20,870 nucleotides of DNA, from positions 1-20,870 of the forward strand of contig JAILEL010000410.1 of assembly GCA_024687845.1 (NCBI GenBank), read 5' to 3'. The position numbers were made by a program, and so were the translations under genes. The notes beneath the pieces were generated by a model. The model searched no databases. It had not been told where the DNA came from and was given only the letters and a program-made list of their open reading frames with translations. The DNA comes from Eubacterium sp. (GTDB taxonomy: Bacteria > Bacillota_A > Clostridia > Lachnospirales > Lachnospiraceae). Positions within the stretch are counted from its first letter, which is position 1. Every line of letters begins with the position of its first letter. Below are positions 15,226 to 20,870 of this stretch, piece after piece.

Positions 15226-15283
15226 CAAAAAAAATAAGAGCCAACCTAAACATTAATAAAACTAATGCAGAATAGCTCTTATT
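15226..15283 (-). terminator. Intrinsic terminator after the S1-domain gene
   Basis: Arms AATAAGAGC (15275-15283) and GCTCTTATT (15233-15241) form a 9-bp stem on the minus strand, followed by a run of seven or more U. The large loop contains a nested hairpin (15251-15267, CATTA/TAATG). It separates the S1 gene from the phosphatase gene. Confidence 0.8.
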
Positions 15284-15287
15284 CTAA

Positions 15288-15310
15288 GATTTCTGGTTCA
15301 CGCCAGAATC
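15288..15310 (-). other. Hairpin with six-base loop downstream of the S1-domain gene
   Basis: GATTCTGG [CGTGAA] CCAGAAATC, an 8-bp stem with one bulged A, lies 12 bases after the S1 stop and just before the terminator. The loop has G4 but not A1, so it is not a member of the AANGGC set. It may be an RNA 3'-end structure. Confidence 0.45.
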
Positions 15311-15322
15311 ATTCATTTGTTT

Positions 15323-16027
15323 TTAATCAAGCTTTATTCCTTTTAAAAGGTCTCCCAATGATGTTCCGATTTCTTCTGATTCAGGAATCACTATTTCACC
15401 TGCATCTGTTTCCAGGTCTTCAGGATTCTCAATAAGTGCCTTTATTGAAAGAGATATCTTTCCATCTTTAATGTCGATAACCTTAACATCAACTTCCTGA
15501 CCTTCCTTAAGGGCAACCCCAGGATGCTTAATCCTTTTATGTGATATCTGAGAAATGTGAACTAATCCGGACAGTCCATCCCCAAGGTCAATAAATGCAC
15601 CGTAGTCTTTAATTGTAGCCACAGTACCATGAAAGATCTGCCCAACCTTAACGTCTGAAAGTTTCTTCTTTCTGCTGAGTTCCTGTCTTTCTTTAAGAAT
15701 CTCCTTAGCTGACAGTATCAGTTTATCCGCATCCATATCAGCCTCGAATACTCTGACTTCAATTTCCTTATACAGAAATGAATTACAGTCATCTATCCTT
15801 TCAAGAGAAAGCTTAGATATAGGAATAAATGCTCTAATGCCTTCAAAATCGGCAACAACGCCTCCCTTTACCACTTCATTTACTGTAACCGTTATATTCT
15901 CCTGCGATTCCTTCAGCTCTGCTGCTCTTCTCCATGCCAGAAGGGTATCTGTATCGTGTACACCATCCCCCATCAAACTGTATGATTCCTCCAGCATAGC
16001 CTCAAAGTCTTTCATAGTTTCTTCCAT
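15323..16027 (-). CDS. Two-domain S1 RNA-binding protein
   Basis: 234 residues. The start ATG has GAGG eight bases upstream. After a helical N-terminus of about 40 residues come two S1 (OB-fold) repeats, at about 43-109 (VVKGGVVADFEGIRAFIPIS) and 127-197 (KVGQIFHGTVATIKDYGAFI, then GLSGLVHISQIS). A basic spacer (LKERQELSRKKKL) separates them, and an acidic tail follows. The second repeat is close to the consensus; the first matches the degenerate repeats of ribosomal-protein-S1-like proteins. It is much shorter than Firmicutes RpsA-like proteins of about 380-400 residues with four repeats. It follows tenA by 94 bases in which I see no promoter or terminator, so it may be the last gene of the thiamin transcript. 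RNA binding is likely; the target is unknown. Confidence 0.9.
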   Translation of the reverse strand: MEETMKDFEAMLEESYSLMGDGVHDTDTLLAWRRAAELKESQENITVTVNEVVKGGVVADFEGIRAFIPISKLSLERIDDCNSFLYKEIEVRVFEADMDADKLILSAKEILKERQELSRKKKLSDVKVGQIFHGTVATIKDYGAFIDLGDGLSGLVHISQISHKRIKHPGVALKEGQEVDVKVIDIKDGKISLSIKALIENPEDLETDAGEIVIPESEEIGTSLGDLLKGIKLD

Positions 16028-16121
16028 CTCTTAACCTCTTCTTTCATATAGCTTTTTGATACTCTCCCAAATCCCCCGCATAGCAATAATTATTCTTAAA
16101 ACCAGGGAAGCTTCGGTGAGA

Positions 16122-16772
16122 TTATTTATAAAGAACATCCCAGAATTTATTTTCATAAATAGCACAAGTTCTAAAAACGTTGCAAAGACGTACTATTTCA
16201 TCCTCACTAATTCCTGTGCAGCATTTATTTACCATCTCTATCCAGCTATTATTTGACTGAATATAGTCATCTCTTGTGTAAGCTTCAAACCATGACCTGT
16301 ACCTCGAATCAGGTAACACCTCAGAATACTTTTCAGATAGTTTTTCTCCGAGAAATGCATAGTTCCAGGAGCACTGAAGGAGTGCAGTAAGACCTGTGAC
16401 CAGGCCGCCTTCCTCCAGCTGTTTATTCATAAACTCAAGGTACTCTTCAATCGGCTGTTCTTTAACACTGTTCTTTAGATCAGCCTCTGTCACTCCGAGT
16501 TCTTTCATATTTGCAACATGAACTATACATCCTTCGTATTCTGTATCAGCTATAGTTTTTCGTAAGAATTCAGATATATTTTCATCCTGAGATAATTCAA
16601 GAGTTCTTTTAAGTATATCCAAATAATCCAACAAATACAAGTAATCCTGTATCATATATTTTCTGAAACGTTCCTCATCAAGAGTACCCTTCGCCATATC
16701 AATCAGAAAACCTTTATTTGCAGCTTCCAGCCATAGTGCCTCAGCTGAATTATATAGTCTGTCAGAAAACAT
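16122..16772 (-). CDS. tenA: Thiaminase II / aminopyrimidine aminohydrolase
   Basis: TenA hydrolyses amino-HMP from degraded thiamin to HMP, which ThiD then phosphorylates. It has 216 residues and an all-helical TenA fold. The active-site set is present: Asp43 and Tyr46 in QDYLYLLDY, Tyr111, the nucleophile Cys134 with Tyr138 in LLQCSWNYAFLG, and Glu207 in IYENKFWDVLY. These correspond to Asp44, Tyr47, Tyr112, Cys135, Tyr139 and Glu205 of the Bacillus enzyme, so it is the salvage-active TenA_C class. It starts 17 bases after the methyltransferase gene with AGAGGG before the ATG, and is therefore in the same transcript. Confidence 0.95.
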   Translation of the reverse strand: MFSDRLYNSAEALWLEAANKGFLIDMAKGTLDEERFRKYMIQDYLYLLDYLDILKRTLELSQDENISEFLRKTIADTEYEGCIVHVANMKELGVTEADLKNSVKEQPIEEYLEFMNKQLEEGGLVTGLTALLQCSWNYAFLGEKLSEKYSEVLPDSRYRSWFEAYTRDDYIQSNNSWIEMVNKCCTGISEDEIVRLCNVFRTCAIYENKFWDVLYK

Positions 16773-16789
16773 CCCTTATTCCCTCTTGT

Positions 16790-17494
16790 TTATTTTTCAG
16801 CAATGATTGCTACATATCCACCGCTCTTATATCCTTCGATTACTTCTTCCGGCTCTTCATTTGTATACATAGGATTCTTAACAAGAGTCTGATAGAAGGA
16901 AAACTTCTCAATACCAAGCTTCTTTAATACTCCTATCTTTTCCTCAGTTGAATGCCAAACACCTGATGATGCAAGAGCTAAAGGATAAGGAAGCTCTGGC
17001 ATAGTGCCTTCAAGATATTCATGATCATAGGTATTCAGACTCTTTCCTAAAAGATACATAAAACCAAATGCACTCTCTTTCGGTACATCTAAAAGAATCA
17101 GCTTTCCGTTCTTTTTAAGGGCCTTAAGGCTCTTCTCATATACAGAAGCAAGATCATCCATATAACTTGAGCTTCCATTAAAATATATAATATCATAGGT
17201 TTCATCAGGTAAATCCACGTCTTCTATAAGCCCATATTTTATAATATTTATGCCACGCTTCTCTGCAATAGCTCCCATATCCTTTGAAGGCTCGATACCT
17301 TCAATATTGGATGAATCAATATAGCTTTCAAAAAGGCCGCTTCCACATCCAACAGAAAGAAGCTTCTTTCCACTAATATCTCCTAAAACCTTCTTAAATA
17401 ATCTAAGTTCACTGGTAAAAAGATTATCATTTACCATAAACCATTCATCATACTTACTCGCATAGCCGTCAAATTTTTGTTTTTCGTTATTCAT
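16790..17494 (-). CDS. Class I SAM-dependent methyltransferase in the thiamin operon
   Basis: 234 residues from the ATG at 17492-17494, which has GAGG immediately upstream; a GTG at 17506 overlaps that site and is unlikely. The Rossmann SAM site is KLLSVGCGSGLFESYI (motif I), with acidic motif II in NIEGIEPSKDMG and motif IV in YDIIYFNGSSSYMDD. LKKNGKLILLDVPKE is the usual post-IV strand. These mark a Methyltransf_11/25-type small-molecule methylase. The C-terminal half (YLEGTMPELPYPLALASSGV, then GVLKKLGIEKFSFYQ) holds the presumed substrate part and matches no family I can name. It lies between thiD (70 bases) and tenA (17 bases), so it is under TPP control. No thiamin step is known to need it. 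Confidence 0.9.
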   Translation of the reverse strand: MNNEKQKFDGYASKYDEWFMVNDNLFTSELRLFKKVLGDISGKKLLSVGCGSGLFESYIDSSNIEGIEPSKDMGAIAEKRGINIIKYGLIEDVDLPDETYDIIYFNGSSSYMDDLASVYEKSLKALKKNGKLILLDVPKESAFGFMYLLGKSLNTYDHEYLEGTMPELPYPLALASSGVWHSTEEKIGVLKKLGIEKFSFYQTLVKNPMYTNEEPEEVIEGYKSGGYVAIIAEK

Positions 17495-17564
17495 TTTTTT
17501 CCTCACAATTTTCTTTATTTATTACTAAAACTTCCCACAGGGGTATATTAGAATCTGGAAATTC

Positions 17565-18365
17565 TTATTTATCATTCGAAATCAGCATATAGTTGTGAGC
17601 CAGTGGGCCACTTCCTTTTCCCAGATCCAGCATTGCTTCCAATGCTCCGGATATATAGTCCTTAGCAGCTTTTACTGAATTCTCAAGGGATTCACCTTTA
17701 GCAAGATTAGAAGCTATGGCACTTGAAAGAGTACAACCCGTGCCATGAGTATTAGGATTATCAATCCTCTTACCCTTGAACCATACAGGACCTTTAGAGC
17801 TATAAAGAAGATCATTTGCATCATTTACCTGATGACCACCCTTGCAAAGAACAGCACATCCATACTTCTCAAAAATCATCTTTGCTGCCTTCTCCATATC
17901 CTCCTCAGATTCTATAGACATGCCAGATAGAACCTCTGCCTCTGGAATATTAGGAGTTATTACAGTTGCAAGTGGAAGTAAGCACTCTTTAAGTGTTTCG
18001 ATAGCATCATCACTTATAAGTTTTGCTCCACTTGTTGCAACCATTACTGGGTCAACTACAATATTAGATGCTTTATACTCTTTTAATTTGTCGGCTATAA
18101 CATGTATCAGTTCACTTGAAGAAACCATGCCTGTCTTAACGGCATCAGGGAAGATGTCACTAAATACTGCATCTATCTGTTTTTCAAGAAACTCTGGTGT
18201 TACATCCATTATTCCTGTTACACCGGTAGTATTCTGAGCAGTTAGTGCAGTTATAGCACTCATCCCATAGACTCCATTTGCAGTCATGGTTTTAAGGTCT
18301 GCTTGTATACCGGCGCCTCCACTGGAATCACTTCCAGCTATGGTTAATGCTGTGTTCATTTTCAT
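17565..18365 (-). CDS. thiD: Hydroxymethylpyrimidine / phosphomethylpyrimidine kinase
   Basis: ThiD phosphorylates HMP to HMP-P and then HMP-PP, the pyrimidine partner for ThiE. It has 266 residues and a ribokinase-like fold: N-terminal ALTIAGSDSSGGAGIQADLKT (split over the substrate site), DPVMVATSGAKLI, TPNIPEAEVLSG, the ATP site VLCKGGHQ, and the catalytic anion hole NTHGTGCTLSSAIAS with its Asn-Thr-His-Gly-Thr-Gly-Cys signature. The first ATG (18363-18365) has AAGGTAGGT at good distance; a second ATG two codons later is also possible. It follows the HAD gene by 110 bases that contain a possible extra promoter and a GC-rich hairpin. Confidence 0.97.
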   Translation of the reverse strand: MKMNTALTIAGSDSSGGAGIQADLKTMTANGVYGMSAITALTAQNTTGVTGIMDVTPEFLEKQIDAVFSDIFPDAVKTGMVSSSELIHVIADKLKEYKASNIVVDPVMVATSGAKLISDDAIETLKECLLPLATVITPNIPEAEVLSGMSIESEEDMEKAAKMIFEKYGCAVLCKGGHQVNDANDLLYSSKGPVWFKGKRIDNPNTHGTGCTLSSAIASNLAKGESLENSVKAAKDYISGALEAMLDLGKGSGPLAHNYMLISNDK

Positions 18366-18410
18366 TACCTACCTTTCTGTTATTTTCCTTACAGCACTTT
18401 TATATAGCGG

Positions 18411-18440
18411 TAGAAGGTGGTGCCCCCAATCCTCCGCTTT
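18411..18440 (-). other. GC-rich stem-loop ahead of thiD
   Basis: Minus-strand segments GCGG, AGG and TGG pair with CCA, CCT and CCGC around the loop GGGCA, with small internal loops. In this A/T-rich gap it stands out. It lies about 45 bases upstream of the thiD ATG and has no U-run, so it is not a terminator. It does not resemble a TPP aptamer. Confidence 0.4.
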
Positions 18441-18467
18441 AATAATCTGGGATTAAACAAAAGTCAA
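18439..18467 (-). promoter_or_regulatory. Possible internal promoter for thiD
   Basis: TTGACT (18462-18467), 17-base spacer, TATTAA (18439-18444), a moderate match in the 110-base gap before thiD. It would allow thiD, the methyltransferase gene and tenA to escape the riboswitch. Confidence 0.4.
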
Positions 18468-18475
18468 ATTGTTAC

Positions 18476-19132
18476 CTATTGCAGTTCATCCCAGCGATTA
18501 ACTAATTCCTTTAATTCAGTTATATATATGTCACCAGTAGCTTTTACGCCTTCCTGGTCAGTCTCTCCATCTTTATCATACACTCCAACGGTTTTATATC
18601 CTGCACTTTTGGCAGTCTTTAGAGCATAAAGTGAATCTTCCAGAACCAGAACTTCTCCGGCGCTAAGTTTCATGAACTCAGCCGCTTTATTATATATATC
18701 TGGAGAATGCTTACTGATTCCGATCTCACCTGTAGTAAAAATGATATCAAAGAACCTGAGCAGTCCTGTTCTTTCCAAAGCTTTTTCAATATGTGACCGT
18801 GGACTAGAAGTAGCTGCTGTAATCATAATGCCCTTATCTCTTAGGAACATCATAAGCTGCTCAGCCCCCGCTTTAGCAGGAACCTCCATATAATAAAAAT
18901 CTTGAAGCATCTGACTAATGCCTTCCAGTATTTCAGCAGTAGTTTTGACTAAATTATATCGCTTCTTTAGGTACTCAGCTCCCTGCTCCATACTCATAGA
19001 AAAAAGGATTTTATTCAGTCCTTCCTCAGGCTCAACCCCAAGACTGATCAAGTATCTTGCCCCCAGATCATTCCATATACTCATAGAGTCAAGAACCACT
19101 CCGTCAATATCAAATATGACGCCTCTTATCAT
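18476..19132 (-). CDS. HAD-family phosphatase, candidate thiamin-phosphate phosphatase
   Basis: 218 residues, HAD subfamily IA with a helical cap, similar in layout to beta-phosphoglucomutase. Motif I is FDIDGVVLDS (nucleophile Asp8, acid Asp10), motif II is AATSSPRSHIE, the motif III Lys is in GISKHSPDIY, and motif IV is VLVLEDSLYAL. The cap spans about residues 16-85. The gene lies inside the riboswitch-controlled thi operon, 39 bases after thiE. A phosphatase there would suit a route in which ThiE makes thiamin monophosphate, a phosphatase removes the phosphate and a pyrophosphokinase makes TPP, instead of direct ThiL phosphorylation. That is an inference. A general sugar-phosphate phosphatase or a housekeeping role is also possible. 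The start has GAGG eight bases upstream. Confidence 0.88.
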   Translation of the reverse strand: MIRGVIFDIDGVVLDSMSIWNDLGARYLISLGVEPEEGLNKILFSMSMEQGAEYLKKRYNLVKTTAEILEGISQMLQDFYYMEVPAKAGAEQLMMFLRDKGIMITAATSSPRSHIEKALERTGLLRFFDIIFTTGEIGISKHSPDIYNKAAEFMKLSAGEVLVLEDSLYALKTAKSAGYKTVGVYDKDGETDQEGVKATGDIYITELKELVNRWDELQ

Positions 19133-19171
19133 ATCTCAACCTCATTTTATAGAATACTCTGTTTCAATCAA

Positions 19172-19813
19172 TTATTCTGACACTGTCTTACTAGTAACAT
19201 CCTTCAACTTCTTTGTAGCTTCCAGAATATTCTCCTGTGCATAGATAGCACTTATAACAGCGATACCACAGATTCCTGTACCTGCAAGAACCGGTGTGTT
19301 ATCTACCGTAATTCCACCTATTGCTATTACCGGTATACTTACAGCTTTGCAGATATCTCTCAACGTATCATGAGATACTTCTACTGCGTCATCCTTTGAA
19401 CCAGTTGGAAATACCGCTCCAACTCCCAGATAATCAGCACCTCTCTTCTCAGCAAGAATAGCCTGCTCAACAGTCTGGGCTGATACACCGATGATTTTAT
19501 CCGGTCCAAGCTTTTCGCGTACATCTCCTGCTTCCATATCACTTTGTCCTACATGTACTCCGTCTGCATCTATCTCAAGTGCAATATCTACATTATCATT
19601 TATTACAAAAGGAACTTTGTACTCTGCACAGAGTTTCTTAAGTTCCTTCGCTTCCTCTAGAAAATGTTCCTGATCCAGATTCTTCTCTCTAAGCTGTATA
19701 AATGTTGCACCTCCATCAAGGCTTTCCTTAACTACTTCATAGAGAGTTCTGCCATTTAACCAGTGACGGTCTGTAACTGCATATAAAAGTAAATCTTTTT
19801 TATCTAATTTCAT
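19172..19813 (-). CDS. thiE: Thiamin-phosphate synthase
   Basis: ThiE joins HMP-PP and thiazole-phosphate to give thiamin monophosphate. It has 213 residues as a TIM barrel: LLLYAVTDRHW start, FIQLREKN (pyrophosphate contact), FVINDNVDIALEIDADGVHVGQSD (Asp ligands for Mg), IIGVSAQT, YLGVGAVFPTGSK and VIAIGGIT. The ATG at 19811-19813 has GGAGC at five to six bases and gives the family N-terminus; the longer frame upstream is only the thiM overlap. It overlaps the 3' end of thiM by 14 bases, so translation is coupled. Confidence 0.96.
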   Translation of the reverse strand: MKLDKKDLLLYAVTDRHWLNGRTLYEVVKESLDGGATFIQLREKNLDQEHFLEEAKELKKLCAEYKVPFVINDNVDIALEIDADGVHVGQSDMEAGDVREKLGPDKIIGVSAQTVEQAILAEKRGADYLGVGAVFPTGSKDDAVEVSHDTLRDICKAVSIPVIAIGGITVDNTPVLAGTGICGIAVISAIYAQENILEATKKLKDVTSKTVSE

Positions 19814-20621
19814 ACTTAGCTCCTTTATCAAGTGTCTCTGCATCCATATTATAAATAGCATCAATAATTCTGTTACGATAAGTAGAATTACCATCACCTT
19901 CCTGCATTCTGGACCAGCCTATTTCTCCAGCAAGTCCCATAGTGCAAACTGCAGCAGCTACAGCCTCCACTTTATTATCTGGATTTGCTACAAGAAATGC
20001 AGTTGTAAGACCAGAGAGCTGGCAACCAGTACCAGTAATCTTTCCCATCTCTGGACGACCATTTCTAATCACAAAGCACTTATCTCCATCGCTTACAAGG
20101 TCAATAGCACCCGTTATTGCTACTATAGCATCTGCCTTCTTAGCAAAATCCTTGATGAATCTTACCGCATTATCCAGAGTTTCATCTGTTACCGCATCCT
20201 CAACATCAGCATCCACACCCTTGGTAGTTCCACTTCCAAGAGCAAGAGTCTTAATCTCAGAAATATTTCCTCTGATACATGTGAATTTAAGTTCGTCCAT
20301 CAGACTAACTGCTGTATCTGTACGAAGCTTAGATGCGCCAGCCCCAACTGGGTCAAGAAGAAGTGTATGGCCTAATTCATTTGCCTTTCTTCCTGCTCTA
20401 AACATACCCTCAATTGAGTTTTTATTGAGAGTTCCAATATTGATGTTCAGACCTCCACATATACTTGTGATATCCTCAACATCCTCAGGCTCATCCGACA
20501 TAATCGGACTACCTCCACACGCAAGCAGTACATTGGCCACATCATTTACTGTCACGTAATTTGTAATGTTATGCACTAATGGTACATTCTTTCTAACATT
20601 CTCTAAGCATTTTCCTAGCAT
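19800..20621 (-). CDS. thiM: Hydroxyethylthiazole kinase
   Basis: ThiM phosphorylates salvaged hydroxyethylthiazole (HET) for ThiE. It has 273 residues and a ribokinase-like fold: VHNITNYVTVNDVANVLLA near the N-terminus (thiazole site), GGSPIMSDEPEDV, LLLDPVGAGASKLR, IRGNISEIKTL and the catalytic KITGTGCQLSG with its Cys. It is the first gene of the thiamin salvage operon. GGGAG precedes the ATG by about nine bases, and the leader carries the TPP riboswitch. ThiM plus TenA without thiC, thiG or thiH in this locus indicates dependence on salvage of thiamin precursors. Confidence 0.97.
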   Translation of the reverse strand: MLGKCLENVRKNVPLVHNITNYVTVNDVANVLLACGGSPIMSDEPEDVEDITSICGGLNINIGTLNKNSIEGMFRAGRKANELGHTLLLDPVGAGASKLRTDTAVSLMDELKFTCIRGNISEIKTLALGSGTTKGVDADVEDAVTDETLDNAVRFIKDFAKKADAIVAITGAIDLVSDGDKCFVIRNGRPEMGKITGTGCQLSGLTTAFLVANPDNKVEAVAAAVCTMGLAGEIGWSRMQEGDGNSTYRNRIIDAIYNMDAETLDKGAKYEIR

Positions 20622-20659
20622 TTTTATATCTCCCTTCTACTACAATCTTCGATACAAAC

Positions 20660-20692
20660 AAAAAGCAGATGTGCCCAAGTAGACATATCTGC
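20660..20692 (-). terminator. Expression-platform terminator of the TPP riboswitch
   Basis: The arms GCAGATATGTC and GGCACATCTGC (20665-20692, one A-C mismatch, six-base loop) are followed by TTTTTG on the minus strand. It sits between the aptamer and thiM, 38 bases before the ATG. Binding of TPP should favour this terminator and shut off the operon. Confidence 0.85.
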
Positions 20693-20707
20693 TCAAAACG
20701 CGATTAT

Positions 20708-20797
20708 AATCCCTACGTTGGCATTATCCAAATCAGGTAATGGGTCCAGACAATACAGCCTGTTCTCAGCCGAATCATGTTCAGCTCCCCTTTAATT
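20708..20797 (-). ncRNA. TPP riboswitch (THI element)
   Basis: The minus strand carries the conserved aptamer pieces in order: GGGGAGC (20784-20790), GGCTGAGA (20764-20771), ACCC, then ACCTGATTTGGATAATGCC and AACGTAGGGA (from about 20738 down to 20710). These form the pyrimidine- and pyrophosphate-sensing arms. With the downstream terminator it is a standard transcription-off TPP switch controlling thiM and the genes after it. Confidence 0.96.
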
Positions 20798-20800
20798 GTG

Positions 20801-20821
20801 CGACTTAACCTCGTTAAATCG
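20801..20821 (-). other. Hairpin at the 5' end of the thi leader
   Basis: CGATTTAAC GAG GTTAAGTCG, a 9-bp stem with one U-G pair and a 3-base loop, lies just upstream of the TPP aptamer and near the predicted transcript start. It is not part of the consensus aptamer and may stabilise the 5' end. Confidence 0.5.
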
Positions 20822-20827
20822 ACATCT

Positions 20828-20856
20828 ATTTTACAACTAGAAAATGATATATGCAA
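20828..20856 (-). promoter_or_regulatory. thi operon promoter
   Basis: TTGCAT (20851-20856), 17-base spacer, TAAAAT (20828-20833). It would start transcription near 20821, just ahead of the leader hairpin and TPP aptamer. Confidence 0.65.
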
Positions 20857-20870
20857 TAGTATTCTTTGAA

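Noticed and set aside
18411..18440. GC-rich fold before thiD as a second TPP riboswitch
   Set aside because: None of the conserved CTGAGA, ACCTGAT or GCGTAGGGA-type segments is present.

Overview
The window reads as a chromosomal segment of a low-GC, Gram-positive anaerobe of the Clostridia, most likely a Lachnospiraceae-type species. The clues are the protein sequences, strong GGAGG-type ribosome sites, TTGACA/TATAAT promoters and intrinsic terminators. No species is claimed. Every gene I can support lies on the minus strand, so transcription runs from high to low coordinates.

Layout in transcription order. (1) 20856-16122: a thiamin salvage operon behind a TPP riboswitch with a terminator platform: thiM, thiE, a HAD phosphatase, thiD, a SAM methyltransferase and tenA. 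There is no thiC, thiG or thiH, so pre-formed thiazole and pyrimidine are recycled. (2) 16027-15226: a short two-S1-domain protein, then an intrinsic terminator. (3) 15174-14626: a histidine-phosphatase (phosphoglycerate mutase superfamily) protein. (4) 14566-12237: a promoter and two overlapping genes encoding PRTase_2-TRSP and PRTase_1 (StiP)-Pelota proteins. These are the phosphoribosyltransferase pair known from tellurite-resistance (Ter) associated loci, here without any ter gene. (5) 12198-10634: purF. (6) 10544-4074: gltB and gltD (glutamate synthase). (7) 3980-3537: a small anchored fibronectin-III protein. (8) 3503-1469: an ammonium channel fused to a PII domain. (9) 1436-1: pyrG, cut by the window edge.

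The most interesting signal is regulatory. purF, gltB, the amt-PII gene and pyrG each have a sigma-70-type promoter followed by a short leader with an intrinsic terminator. In all five terminators (amt-PII has two in tandem) the left arm can instead form a small upstream hairpin with a six-base loop AANGGC. The stem of that hairpin changes by compensating substitutions between copies (GC/GC, GAC/GUC, GAAC/GUUC). This resembles the P2 element of ANTAR-type antiterminators (hexaloop with A1 and G4 overlapping a terminator), but the partner hairpin P1 is not evident. All four controlled genes handle ammonium or glutamine nitrogen, so this looks like a nitrogen-responsive attenuation regulon that reaches into purine and pyrimidine synthesis. 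The trans-acting factor is not in the window.

How the parts fit: Amt-PII brings in and senses ammonium, GltBD moves glutamine nitrogen to glutamate, and PurF and PyrG spend glutamine on nucleotides. The PRTase pair and PurF would all draw on PRPP.
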